Shown in pieces: positions 53,101 to 63,748 of a stretch of DNA of 64,000 bases. The notes beneath the pieces were generated by a model. The model was not told the origin of the DNA, made no database searches, and worked only from the letters and a program-made list of their open reading frames with translations. Location of the stretch: positions 170,001 to 234,000 of the forward strand of contig JACEVL010000695.1 of the NCBI GenBank assembly GCA_020284085.1. The letters run 5' to 3'. This DNA comes from Aporrectodea caliginosa (taxonomy: Eukaryota > Annelida > Clitellata > Crassiclitellata > Lumbricidae). Both the position numbers and the translations under genes were made by a program. How positions within the stretch are numbered: position 1 is the stretch's first letter; every line of letters begins with the position of its first letter.

Positions 53101-56100
53101 CCGTGAATGGTTTTAACGTCATTCAGTGCTAAGCTTGAGGACCTTGAGCAAGTCCTTCGCGCACAATTGCTCTGCAATATAGGCTAATTGCTTCTGCGCC
53201 ACCGAGGCGTATGCACTTATGAGCTTGGAGCAACCTTAGTAAGAAGGACGATATCAAAGATCAGTTGTATTGTTTATCGTTGATGTCACTGGCACTGATG
53301 CTTAATGCCTCGTCTGTTTGGTTGGGTTTCGCGGAACAGCGCGTAAAGAGCAGGCTTCAGACATTGATACGTCGTCTGATTCATTACCATTACCTTCATG
53401 AGGACACACCGTCTTTTCAGCAGTTATGCTTAAAGGCGGACTTCCATCTTTTCTCTGCTATTCTTATGGATAGAGGCCATGTGGAACATGCCTTGTTTCC
53501 TAACTTTCCTTAGGTTAAAACTTCCATTTATTCCCTCTGCCCCAGAGCCTATGATCGCTGATAGCCTGACGCGAAAACCAACATCACTTGGATGAATAAA
53601 ATAGCCTTACTACTTTAGATTATTGCGACTATTATGATGCGTGTACACCAAAATGCGGTTAGCAAATGGTTTATAAAAGGATATTCTTACTTACTTACGT
53701 ATTTCTGTACACCAACGCGCTAAGTCCGATTGGGTAGAGCAGAGTACCAGTATATGCGATCGGTCTTTCTTTAGTACGAAGCGTGGGTCTTATGAAGTCA
53801 AGTGAGGCGTTAATCGAATAAAAATTCGAAATGTGAGTATATAATGGCATTTCTGTACTACTGTCATATTTATAATTTAACTCGTTGCATAATTAGAACA
53901 TTTCCCAGTTAAACACTGGAACGATCCATGCTTGTAGAATTTTACGCCTACCCGACGTTTGGTTATGGGTTATAATAGTTAGAGCACGCTAGATTTATAA
54001 AAATTTCCGGTAAAGTCGTAGTTTACGTTGCTAAATTATTCTAATGTCTTCAGTGCCGTACTTGACGTTGGTAAGTAAGCAATCTACCTATGTGCATGTT
54101 AACTATCATCAATCCAGCTTCCATTTCATCCAGAAATATTTTCATCAATCCAACTTCCATGTAATTGGAAAAAATTACTTTTATCAATCCAACTTCTATT
54201 TGACGAAAGACATATGTTTCATCAATGGAACTTTTATTTAAGCAAAGATATATTCTCATGGATCCAGCTTCTAATTACGGAAACAATTATTTTCATCCAT
54301 CCAGCTTCTATGGAATCGAAAACTTAATTTCATCCATCCAGCTGCTATTTACGGAAAAAATTATTTCGATCAATCCAACTTCAATTTTGAACACAGGACT
54401 GTTTTCATCAATCCCACTTCCATTTAGGGAAACAATTTTTTTAATCAATAAAGCTTCCATGTTAAAGTGACAATATCAAATAATTTAGCAACGTAAACTA
54501 CGACTTTACCAAATTTCCATTAGAACCTTTGCAAAATTCTGACAAGCATGTAAGTTAACTTTCAGAATTTTTTCAAAAAGGTAAATACTTTGGGTAATCC
54601 CGTAGTTTAGGTTGGTAAATGGTAAAGTGCATTTTAACGTATTTATACTCCATGCCGCCAGACCTCGTGGGGGTGGCATGAGGGCAAACTTATAGTATCA
54701 GGGGCTGAAGGATTTATACAGTATCTGTGGGCATGCTGCGCCGGACGGTACCAGATTTTCTAATGACGACCCTGACTCTAACCAACTCTCACGACGCTAG
54801 TAAACTTATGGGTAAACTTGCGCTTTAGGGGTCCCGATTTTCTGGCACATCGCTATATTCAAAGTGACTATGTATGCCAAGAGGTATCACCGCAACAGTA
54901 ATAGGCTCAGTGATCAAAGTTAGCAAAAAGAAATCAGACAAGATTACTTTAATGAAAAAGTAAAAGCTGGATTGTTAAAAAGTATTGTTTTCCCAAATAG
55001 AAGTTGGATTGATGAAACTACTTGTTTGCTAAAATAGAAGCTGGATTGATGAAGAAAGCGTGTAGTTTAGCATAGTAAATGACTCACCATTGCATGGCGA
55101 GTTAGCCAAATACAAGTTGGATTGACGCAAAGAATTCTGGCTAAATAGAAGTGGGATTGATCAAAATAATTTTAGGTTTAAAATAGAGGTCGGATTGTTT
55201 AAACGAATTTTGCTTAAATAGAAGCTGGATTCATTACTGTTATCATGAAAATCATTGAAATAAATAAATACCGTAGTCTCAATGTGTGATCTCTTGTAAT
55301 ACATACTACGCTTCAATGTGGGTGTCAGTTTTCGGGACCCCTAAAGCACAAGTTTACCAACTTACGCACTATATCTTTCAGTCCCCGCTACTATAAGCTT
55401 GCTGGTATGAGCACTACCAGTTCTGTTTGGTGTTGGAATGGAAGAGCTCAATGCGGACTTAATGAAATGCATATTAAGTTATCGTGTTTAGGTTTTAGTT
55501 TGTCTGTTGATTAAATCTGCAGTTATAAACATTCGATTATGAAAAGTTTCATGATAATTCTACTGTAATGCATGCAAATGATCAGATCCCAGTCATGCAT
55601 TTTGTCGCTGATAATGTTAACCACAACGTTAGGACTTTGGTTGGTATAGGGACCTTTCATGGCATGGGCATCATATCTGTAACTGCTGTCAAATAGACGC
55701 GCTTTTGGTAACACGCATAGAGTGAGTAGATTGGAGAAACTTTTGAAAACATGTGAAGCGATACAAAACAAGACTTAGTGATTTATAAAACCCAGTTTGA
55801 TTGGTCAAAGGTTGCAAAGGTAGCTTTGATGGCAGGTCATTCCAGATGGAGGGACCTGCAACCGAGAAATATACACAGCTTATGGAAACTGTTAATAAGT
55901 CCATTCCCAACATGTGGTCCCTTCTCCCTGCCAACGTCACATAGCTGTGGGAAACTGGAAAATGATTTTTTATGATAAACTGAACTAGTGACACTCTGTT
56001 TTGCTTGTTTAGGTTCATTTAAAGTTAGAACTAGAAGTATTTCTACCATCGCAGATGATTTGGATGAACGTAAGAAATGGCGGCTTACTATCCGCACTCC

Positions 56101-59100
56101 TCGAAGTATGTCTTCAATCTTTTCCTGAATGCATCTCCGTCAGCTAGGATCTTACCGTCTTAGTCTTTAATAACATTTGCTGACTGTTTATCCTGTCTAC
56201 TTCTTTGTCATGCCTTTGCTATTTTATATATCTTGTCTTCCTCTTCTTTGGTGTTTAATTAACTTATACATGTTGCATTGCCCTACTTTTGGCTATTGCT
56301 ACAGTTCTTTTTGCTTCCTTAGACATTGCTTTGTATGTTGCTTTCAGCTCTCCATCGAGGCAATCCATCTGCCATTTCTTGAATGCAGTCTTCTTCTTTT
56401 TAAACACTGTCTGCACGTCCTCTGCAAACTACCAAGTTTCTCGTTCCTGTCTCTTGTAACTTGCGCATCCTTTCTCCCTCCTCATTTCTGCTACCTATTC
56501 CCTGACTTTTGTGTACTCCCTCATAGCCATCAGCATCCACTCCCACATGTCCATTCATGTCAGCTCCCACCACCCGGGCCTCACTCTTTAGCGACGTGTC
56601 GACCTACGTCTGCTCCCTGAGATTCCTCCTCCTCTCTGCCTCAGTCTGGACCTACGCCTGCGCCTCCTGCCCCGACCTCAGATGCTCCATGCTTGGGATT
56701 TTTATAATCAGGACTTACAGGTCCTCATCCATGGGAGGAGTCCTTTTCCTCCTGCATACATCCAGTCTGTGTTGCGTATCCAGAAAACACATCAATTGAA
56801 TACCTGTCCCTGTATCACAATCCTTATAACCATTAGTGTGTCGATGGGTCTCGTAACATTCACCGTGCTCTCTTTCATCTCCAGGTCCAGTATCACTTCT
56901 GCTCAATTTAATCACATATGTATCTGGGTGTATGCATGCATCTGGCAATTGTCCTTCTTATTTACATTTCTGTCCGTCTTTCTCTTTGTTTCTTTCCTCG
57001 TCTCTCTTCTGCTTCAAAATCTAAGATTAAAGTTCAGATCACTCTGTAATTTGTGTTCTTGTGAATTGTTAAATCATCATAACATGTACAGCACAGTGCG
57101 TTTGTCAGGCGCTTCATTAAAGAATAAATATTATATAAATTTATTAGTAGTGTGTATAGAAGCCAATAGTTTGGCAAAATTTCTAATTCATAATTTATTA
57201 CACACTGTCCTTGTGTAAAACTTGTAAATGACTTAGGACTAAATTATACAGTTATTTAAATCAGGTTATTGTTATTAGGAAAAACTTGATTGATTTAAAT
57301 CATGATATATTTAAGCCAATCAATGCTGTAAAGTAGTAAGCCAGATAATTAAAAAAATTAAGCGTACTGTGAAGATTCCATATTTTATTAATGCCAAGAG
57401 ATTTTTGCCAAGCGGTTGTTGCCATTATTGCAAAGAGGTTGTTGCCGGAACGGTTATAGCCAACCTCCCAACCCTGCTGAGACAAGAGTTTACGATGGCA
57501 ATGAAAAGCCTTTTATATATAGAATGCCATTGGTTAATGTCTTAGGCATTAGAAACTGGCAAGATAGAAGTTACCAGATACAATGACAATTACATGTTGG
57601 AATTTGACACTAAGTGGTGTTCTACATTTTCTATATTGTTCCTTGTTTAAAGCTTAATAATTGAGACCAATAGTGTTATGCCACATTTGCAGTGCCAATG
57701 TTGGAATTTGATGATGTTCTTTGATTAATTGTGCTGTTTGTTTGTTGTTGCAGCGCACTTCAGCACTTGGCACAAAAAGTACAAAGTCAAAGCTAGTCGG
57801 AATTTTCCACCTGCCGTTCCAAAAAGTCTCCTGACAGAGCTATAGACAATAACTGTATTGATCCTCAGCATAAACTATTAATAAAAATAATTATAATGTG
57901 TTGTGAAAAAGTCGACACAAGAGGACTCCATGGACTGGTTTGCAGAGGAGGTGGTATAAAACCAACAACGCAGTATGCTTGACGACGTCATCTGGAGACA
58001 TCGTACCTATTCCAGTGGATCTCGGTGTCTCTTCAATGGGGATCGCCATCGGCCTGTCCGGGACACTGCCACCGCTGTCTGAGCTCTGCTGAGATGACAC
58101 TTCATAATAATAATAATAATAATCTTCATTTATTATTTCAAACTGACACAGCATTGCGGGAAGCGTTCCCTTGTCCGTGCTGATGTGTTCTTCATGCCAG
58201 ACTGTTGCCATTACCCTAATCTCCCTCTGCTGCCCTGTTTTTTGCATTGGGTCAGTTCTTTAACAATATTCAGAGCTGAGCATAAAACTCGTCTGTTTCA
58301 GCTTGCCTGCATGTAGCTAGTTTTCTGGTTTTTCTGACTTGTCAGAGTTTAACCTTGCTTCTTGAATGGATTATGGCTGACTTTTGTTGATACTTTGTGC
58401 ATTGTGATAATGGCCCTACAAGAAGACTTCAGATTAGATTGAATAGCTTTACATTAGGCAAAATTGTTCAATGGCATGAACTTTGTGTATTACCAGTTTA
58501 ATAGTTAATATTACTAGAGGTTGTTGTTATGTTTAAAACATGCTTCAATTCTTGTGCTGATTCAGTTGACGTGCTTTATTTTTGATATTTACGTTGCATG
58601 CCAATTTAAGATCTACATGTAATTTTCAGTTCCTCACTAGTCTTGTCTGAAACAAAGACTGCAATTACGTAATGCGCTTGTGATGAATTATTTAAAAATC
58701 GCATGTGCTTTGCCTGAGGATATATATACTTTGTTTGTGAAATATTTATCATTTTTCTTAAGAAGTTTCTGTGAGGGGAACATTTTATAATATGCAGCAA
58801 GGTTTTCTGATTTGTGTATAGATAAACTATATCATGCAAGGCACCAACAAAGCATCTGATTAATTAGCAGGATTTGTCAAAGTACTCAGAGTTGATTCAA
58901 CAGTGTGTATTTATATTTTAAAACAATTGCATTCGTAGCTTATTGAGACCACTGAGAAAAAATTAGGTTATTACTCTCACCTTTCCTACACGACCACTCT
59001 CTTCTACCATTGCTGTACAATAGAAAGTGTTTCCCTATAATTATACACGCACTGTTCAGTGGCTGTACAATACTAGACTGCACTGTTATGTACATGTAAT

Positions 59101-60625
59101 AGTATTTCTTAGTTCGGTTCAGTTAAGTTAAGTAAAAGATTGATTAATGGTGAAATATGCTATGAAAACTGTCTACCATTGATCTGTAGGAAAGACAGTA
59201 GAATCAGCTGCCATTGCATAACTCATTTAATAGCTAAGGTGCCATATGCTGCGGGACATAGGTCTACCTTTTCAGGTCTACCTTTTGTGCCCAACGGTAA
59301 ACCATTTTGCGACTTTTGAAATGGACTTGCTTGATTTGTGAATTGTTCTGTTCTCTTGGACCAATAAATTGATTGATTGATTGATTGATTGATATACTTT
59401 TGCTACAACTTATAGGTCAACAAGAAATTCAGCCAAATCAAGACAAGCTTCATCCAATATGAATAATTTTAATTCAACTAGCCAAAAAAGCGGCCAGTTC
59501 TGAAACTATGCCCATATAACTATTATATAGGCGGCCTAAATATGCTATTAGTTAATCCAGCTATGCCTAAGTTTAATGCAACTATGCCCATTTAGCTATA
59601 TAGGCGGGCTACATAAACTATGAATTAGTTAAATCAGCTACACAAGCAAAGCTGCGTCTCTTTGGTTCTATGTAGTCGCTACAACGCTTTAGCAGGTCCA
59701 ACTATGCAGAATCGTTAAGCCAGCTACGTAGATCGTTAAGTCAACTACGTAGATCGTTAAGTCAACTACGTAGATCGTTAAGTCAACTACGTAGATCATT
59801 AAGCCAACAATGCGGCGTAGCTGCTACAGCGCACCTAATAGATAATTAACGATCTGGCCTAGTTGAAGCGCCTCTGGCGCGGAGGAGATCCAACAAGGCG
59901 CGTGATGGTGAGTCACCTATAGCCGACGTTGGACGAACAATGCATAAAGCTGGTTCAACTATGCATTTACTTGAAATAAGTAAGCCTTCTTAGCTGTCGT
60001 ATGTATGCGCCAACGTGATTCAAGAAGTTTCTGTAGGCGAACTACAGATGCGCTTACTCAAGTCACCTACGTAATCAAAGAAGAATCAGCTAGGTATTTA
60101 AGGCAAATTACCTACACTCTGACAACTATGAAAAATCACTTCAATCAGCTTTATGCTTAGGAAGCTAATTTTTAACTATGATTCTTAGCTGACTTGACCG
60201 CGAATTGAGCTAATCTACCTATGCAAATTTAAGAGTGCAGAGAGAAAAATGAGAAGAGAGAAGAAATGTGTAGATGAGAGAAGAATTGAGACGAGAAAAG
60301 GAGATAAAGCAGGAGGAGAGAAAAGAAGAGGAGATAATTAAAGGAAAAAGAGAAGAGAGAGGATAGACAGGAGAGGAGAGGACAGGACAAGACAGGCCAG
60401 AAGACGGACAGGAGAGGATAAATGAAGATACTAGGTTAATGAGAGGATATCGACAAGAGAGGATAGGAAAGGATAGGTTAAGAAAGGATAAGATAGGATA
60501 GGGCAGGAGAGGATTTAAAGAGGATAGGACAAGAATCACAAGATATGACTTACCCCAACACTAAGTGTCTTGTCCCATTCGAATGGTTCTAGAATCTCAG
60601 ACTGTTGCATTCTGAAGTCGGCCAT
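47133..60625 (-). CDS. Hemerythrin, 4 coding exons, complete
   Basis: Non-haem di-iron protein that binds oxygen reversibly, or handles iron, in coelomic cells or tissue. Coding exons 60625-60554, 50104-49976, 49040-48913 and 47187-47133 join in phase to give 127 aa (typical hemerythrin 113-130). The N-terminus MADFRM leads to EPFEWDKTLSVG, the family's opening. All expected iron ligands beyond the first exon are present: His32 (DKDHAELF), His62 and Glu66 (HFEAEE), His81 and His85 (LAHHQLEH), and His114 and Asp119 (HHIKTTD). Exon borders fall between helices. Introns are 10.4 kb, 0.94 kb and 1.7 kb, so the tiny protein spans 13.5 kb. No signal peptide is visible, so it is cytosolic as usual for this family. 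The start was chosen because the ATG is followed directly by the conserved block; an ORF opens further upstream in the same frame, but its sequence is unlike the family. Confidence 0.93.
47485..47680 (+). mobile_element. Copy of the TGACGTCA-containing foldback family
   Basis: 'aagcctggagaaaggaggagggcgacgctaatcatc' matches the arm of the element at 49484-49911. The following 'caaacctcacaatggcgctgacgtcac...' and 'gcttacgtcgaactccac' are the reverse complement of that element's interior. Confidence 0.65.
48100..48490. other. CpG-rich stretch in hemerythrin intron 3
   Basis: Dense CG dinucleotides (cgcccgtttcgcgggt, cggcggtaattatcgcgg, taccgcggga, gaccgcggta) stand out against AT-rich surroundings. 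An 86-codon plus ORF (48075-48335) has no recognised domain. It may be an unmethylated regulatory island or a young insertion. Confidence 0.35.
48648..48830 (+). mobile_element. tRNA-derived SINE (family B)
   Basis: A box GGTGGCTCACTGGCCTGAGCG and B-box-like GGATTCGAAACTCC, then 'gtgtagggaccttgagcaaa', as in 25485-25725. It ends 83 bases below hemerythrin exon 3 (low side). Confidence 0.7.
49484..49911. mobile_element. Composite foldback/MITE with about 65-bp inverted arms, hemerythrin intron 2
   Basis: The left arm from GTACTCTGGTAGTGCCAGTC and the right arm, reverse complemented GTACTCTGGTGGTGCCAATC, match over about 65 bases, through AAGCCTGGATAAAGGACGAGG and GACGCTAATCATC. A second pair of arms meets head to head at about 49745-49760 (ggcattctatcagtgcc), so two related elements seem fused. 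The interior carries TGACGTCA. Confidence 0.75.
51105..51883. mobile_element. Inverted-repeat element, about 779 bp, with GGGCA subterminal repeats
   Basis: The left end TAGGGTGGGTAACCCTAATG and the right end, reverse complemented TAGGGTATAGTTCCCTTGTT, are both followed by TGGGCA. CCTAATTTGGGCA and relatives occur at least seven times inside. No transposase ORF. It lies in hemerythrin intron 1. Confidence 0.7.
53140..53280 (+). mobile_element. SINE family B, 3' part
   Basis: 'gaccttgagcaagtccttcgcgcacaattgctctgcaa', then 'aaggacgatatcaaagatcagttgtattgt', matching the 3' half of 25485-25725. Confidence 0.7.
53260..53700 (+). mobile_element. LINE ORF C-terminal fragment with 3' tail
   Basis: The ORF 53265-53513 includes RVKSRLQTLIRRLIHYHYLHE, TPSFQQLCLKADFHLFSAI and HVEHALFPNFP, like the C-terminal tail of some marine LINE polymerases. 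After a frameshift, YSLCPRAYDR follows. The end, atgcggttagcaaatggtttataaaagg with TTACTTACTTAC, matches the repeat end at 14555-14600. Confidence 0.55.
54009..54510. mobile_element. Foldback element 1, 502 bp, with internal minisatellite and 8-bp target duplication
   Basis: Near-perfect 32-bp inverted ends (GGTAAAGTCGTAGTTTACGT, then TGCTAAATTATT) are flanked by AAATTTCC on both sides (54001-54008 and 54511-54518). The interior (about 54100-54470) is a tandem array of about 35-bp units with the core TTCATCAATCCAACTTCTAT. It lies in hemerythrin intron 1. Confidence 0.88.
54684..55401. repeat. Outer inverted repeat enclosing foldback element 2
   Basis: The left arm gcaaacttatagtatcaggg plus gctgaagga (54684-54712) matches the reverse complement of the right arm (55371-55401). 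The inner element therefore sits inside an older palindromic element. Confidence 0.65.
54811..55358. mobile_element. Foldback element 2, 548 bp, same internal array reversed
   Basis: The ends GGTAAACTTGCGCTTTAGGG and, reverse complemented, GGTAAACTTGTGCTTTAGGG continue into GTCCCGA. Flanks are AACTTATG (54803-54810) and AACTTACG (55359-55366), an 8-bp duplication with one mismatch. The interior array (about 54960-55240) has the core ATAGAAGCTGGATTGATGAA, the reverse complement of the unit in element 1. Confidence 0.85.
55690..55905 (-). mobile_element. LINE ORF2 C-terminal fragment
   Basis: The minus strand encodes VYFSVAGPSIWNDLPSKLP, then TGFYKSLSLVLYRF, the usual SVAGPxLWNSLP...F+..L ending of CR1/L2-type ORF2. 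Confidence 0.7.
56013..57845 (+). CDS. Last two exons of an unidentified plus-strand gene inside hemerythrin intron 1
   Basis: Exon 56013-56105 lies between a TTGTTTAG acceptor and a GTATGT donor, and exon 57754-57845 follows a TTTGTTGTTGCAG acceptor and ends in TAG. The first leaves one base of a codon and the second supplies two, so they join in frame. The peptide reads SFKVRTRSISTIADDLDERKK..., continues WRLTIRTPR, and ends FPPAVPKSLLTEL. AATAAA lies at 57880-57885, about 35 bases after the stop, as expected for a poly(A) signal. I do not recognise the family and found no upstream exon; the first exon must receive one base from an earlier exon. The alternative is that the 56 kb exon is the C-terminus of a LINE ORF, because a LINE-like 3' tail occurs near 57.1 kb; matching phase and the poly(A) signal argue for a real gene. 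Confidence 0.35.
58200..58320 (+). mobile_element. Possible LINE ORF2 C-terminus
   Basis: The plus frame gives FRAEHKTRLFQLACM then stop, similar to the FKxxLKTHLF end of CR1/L2-type ORF2. It is short and otherwise degenerate; an AAT microsatellite lies at 58107-58125. Confidence 0.35.
59714..59805. repeat. 21-bp tandem array (CGTTAAGTCAACTACGTAGAT)
   Basis: Four to five near-identical units, each carrying the palindrome CTACGTAG, lie in a wider region (59.5-60.2 kb) rich in AACTATGC and AGCTA words. Confidence 0.9.
60238..60540. repeat. GA-rich low-complexity tract
   Basis: GAGAGGA, GGATAGGA and AGACAGGA runs end 14 bases below the hemerythrin exon 1 donor. It is open in the minus frame as an S/L/P-rich shadow. 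Confidence 0.9.
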
Positions 60626-61264
60626 AATCACAAACCTCGCACGGAAACACCCAGCTACTCCTGCCACAGACCGTTGAATGCGTTTACCAGGTGTACGTAC
60701 ATCACTCAGTAACATACAACGTCTGTCCAACCTACAGTTCAGGCTCTGTTAAGGCAATCCTTCCCTCTACGATGTGCAATCGAGGGTGACCGACTGACCG
60801 GTCCTCGATCCAAATTCACGGACAACAACTATTTCCACATTATACTCTTACCCTCACAGGTTTCTGCTCTAACGCTTCTGTCGGCTTCGATCTTGATTGT
60901 CGCCCAACCAGACGACCCGAAGCCACAGATATAAATTATGTAAGAAAAAGACATTAACCTATCAGCGCAGATATTCTCCAGTGCAGCAACTGTATACATG
61001 TGGAATAGTTTGAACGATAGCACTGTCTCACGGGACACCATCGAGGCTTTAAGTGGAACGGATGAAGGATTGGCTACTGAACATAATCCGTACACTGCAT
61101 TGCTTCTAACACAAATCGCTTGTACTCTGAACCCCTTTGACCTCTGTTATGTTATGTTACGTTTTGTCATGTTACGTTATGCTACATCATGTTAAATGAT
61201 TATTACTATGCATTTATTAAGCGCCAATATTAATGACGAGGCATCAATCAGTGTCGATGAACAA

Positions 61265-61405
61265 CTGTGAATGAAGGACACTTGCTCAAGGTTCCTACAC
61301 ACTGTACACAGTAACTAGGCTATCTAAGGGGACGCTGAACCTGTAGGCCTACTCTCCGCGTTACAAGTGAACCTTCTGACCAATCGGCTACCGTGTCCAC
61401 GTTAT
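61265..61405 (-). mobile_element. tRNA-derived SINE (family B)
   Basis: Reverse orientation: 'acttgctcaaggttcctacac', 'gctgaacctgtaggcctactc', 'ctgaccaatcggctaccgtgtcca'. Confidence 0.65.
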
Positions 61406-61559
61406 GTTACAGTATGTTATAATCTGGTAATATTGTTAGGTTATGCTCTGGATTCCTTATATTACTTGTATTATTGAGTGTTACTTCTGTTTATTAGCTT
61501 AATGTTGATGTATTTTATTTCAACACCTGTTATATTTGATGAACTGGATCAATCAAAAT

Positions 61560-61560
61560 G

Positions 61561-61592
<32 letters not shown>

Positions 61593-61593
61593 C

Positions 61594-61680
<87 letters not shown>

Positions 61681-61682
61681 CC
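61560..61682. repeat. (GATT)n microsatellite
   Basis: About 30 GATT units with one interruption (GACT). NQSI-type minus ORFs here are artefacts. Confidence 0.97.
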
Positions 61683-61839
61683 TTTATTACAGCTTGGTAT
61701 TGGGTCGCCACTGGGTGGCGTCTTGTACAAGACACCGGCGCGACAGAAGTTACTAATTACATGCCACTAATTGGCACTTACTCACAACCTACTAAACAGA
61801 ATCTGTGTTATGACACTTACGCCACCAATCGAGACTTAG

Positions 61840-61965
61840 CAAAAATCAATGACGTCATCTTTTGAAAGACAATTACGTTGATAGTGACGTCAACGCTATT
61901 GTGAGGTTTTGTTAGTCACCGTTTAACGACTTTGTGTCATAACAAAGATGATTAGCATTATGTCA
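61840..61965 (+). mobile_element. Fragment of the TGACGTCA foldback family
   Basis: 'gatagtgacgtcaacgctattgtgaggttttgttag', then 'cgtttaacgactttgtgtcataacaaagatgattagc', match the interior and arm of 49484-49911. Confidence 0.65.
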
Positions 61966-62099
61966 TGTGTTAAAAGGATTGTCTTGGCAAGATATTCAGT
62001 TTTGTACTCTTAACGATTGATTCTATTGTTTAGTTTCAACTTAAGATATTATTGTGCTGGTTTTCAGCATGGGAGAAAGGTAAGGCAAGAAATAGATTA

Positions 62100-62900
62100 A
62101 CTGAAAACTGAAAACACTGCTTTTCACAAATCCCTATCCTGATTCCTCCCCTTCCACTCACCTTCCTCGCCGTTTCAACTCTAAACACCGTCAACCTTAG
62201 CCGTCTGAACTGTCTGCCTACCTGACCCATTTGAATCCTGACCTGGAACCGATTTCCCTCCGTCCGTCTAGTAATAGTACTACTAGTAGTAGTATAAATC
62301 TTTTTCAAAATCGCAAGACACTGTAACTAAATGCACCGCAAATGCTCCGCATAAGACCAGAAGTAGTAATGGTTTTGGCGTTGCAGAGCAGTCGTTGTTG
62401 TATACAGTTGACCTGAAATAGGAGATGACAACGTCTTCTCAGGTGTTCAATGGAAAAGGTGATTATCCCGTCGGATATCGGCTTCCTTCATCTCAGACCA
62501 TTCTCTGTTTCCGCGTCCACATTCATTCTGGAGACAATTGCAGGTACCATTGTTGTTGGAAGAAATAGGAAAGGAGCGAGAGAGGAATTAGAAGAATTTA
62601 GAAGCATAATAAGACAGAGCCGGACAGGGAGAGGGACAGTGGGAGATAGAGAGGAGGAAAAGGAGCAGGAGCGAACCAGAACGACAATGACAACAGCAAC
62701 AAATACACAAAGGCGGCAATCCTGTTTCACTTATGGGAGGACACTTTTGAACCGGGCGAACATTTATTCCAGTGTGAGCACGGAAAAACTTGTTGATCTT
62801 TTTTCTAAAGGGGAGGGGAATTCCCCTCCGTTCCCCCCAGGATAGTCGCCCCTGCAATTACGAGAAAAAGATGAAGTTGCCAAAGAGAAAGAATAGAACT
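62100..62900. other. No recognised gene; open frames of unclear status
   Basis: A 131-codon plus ORF (62450-62845) and shorter minus ORFs overlap. I see no domain, signal peptide or credible exon borders in them. Confidence 0.3.
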
Positions 62901-63289
62901 AATGAATGAAAGAAAGAAATGATCCATTGTTATGAAAAATGATGACGAATAAGATGAAGATGACGGTGAAGAAAACGACGACGAATGCAACGAAGATGAG
63001 GATGATTAGATGGCGAAATGGTGGCGAAGAAGTTGACGAAAAAGATAACGAAACTGACGAAGAACAAAGTTACGAAAGTTGTGACGACGAAGACCATGAA
63101 GAAGCGTATATAAAGGGAAGAAGATGACGAAGAAATTGACGCCGAGAAAGAAAGGAAGACGAAATGAGAAAGAAGAAACATCAACTGTAGTGGAATTGGT
63201 CGCCTGAAGTCGTCAACGCTAAATGGCAATCCGTCCAATTGCCTCGTTCCGTCGACCATTTCCTGCCAATACTCTCTGTCAGATGCCGA

Positions 63290-63745
63290 GACTGACGACA
63301 AATCCTTCTCCTGCTGCTCCTCCTTCTCCTTCTCCTGCTCCTCCTGCTCCACTTGCTCCTCCACCCCTGTCGCCTGATCCTCCTGGCGCTCATCCTCCTG
63401 CTCCTTGACCTCTGTCAGCCGCCGAGACGGACAAGACATTTTTCTCTTCCTCCTTCTTCTTCTCCTCCTTTCTTCCTTCTCCTCCTTCTCCTCCTTCTCC
63501 TCCTCTTCATTCTCCTCCTTCTCCCCTTCCCCCTTCTCCACCTCTCTCCTCCTTCTCCTCCTCTTTTTTTATCTTCTCCTTCTCCTTCTCTTCTCCTTGC
63601 ATTTCCTCCTTCTCCTTCTCCTCCTCGTTCTTCTCCTCCTTCTTCTCCTCCTCCTCCTCCTCTTCCTCCTCCTCCTCCTCCTTCTCCTCCTCCTCTGTCG
63701 CCTGCTCCTCCTGGGGCTCCTCCCCGCACTCTTTTCCATCTGTTT
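63290..63745. repeat. CTCCTT/CTCCTC polypyrimidine tract
   Basis: Almost pure pyrimidine on the plus strand. All three minus frames stay open over most of it, one giving poly-Glu/Lys. This is a strong candidate for triplex or slippage behaviour. Confidence 0.95.
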
Positions 63746-63748
63746 CCA

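Noticed and set aside
56177..57218. Long plus-strand ORFs of 147 and 178 codons
   Set aside because: The stretch is pyrimidine-rich, with F/L/S/C-rich translations in several frames and no domain. It lies between two better candidate exons and near a retroelement tail.
58000..58110. Minus-strand exon (QSSDSGGSVPDRPMAIPIEE...)
   Set aside because: Plausible acceptor and donor exist and the peptide looks coding-like, but the plus strand also has an acceptor and open frame, and a LINE end adjoins; undecidable here.
61530..61735. NQSI-repeat proteins
   Set aside because: Translation of a GATT microsatellite.
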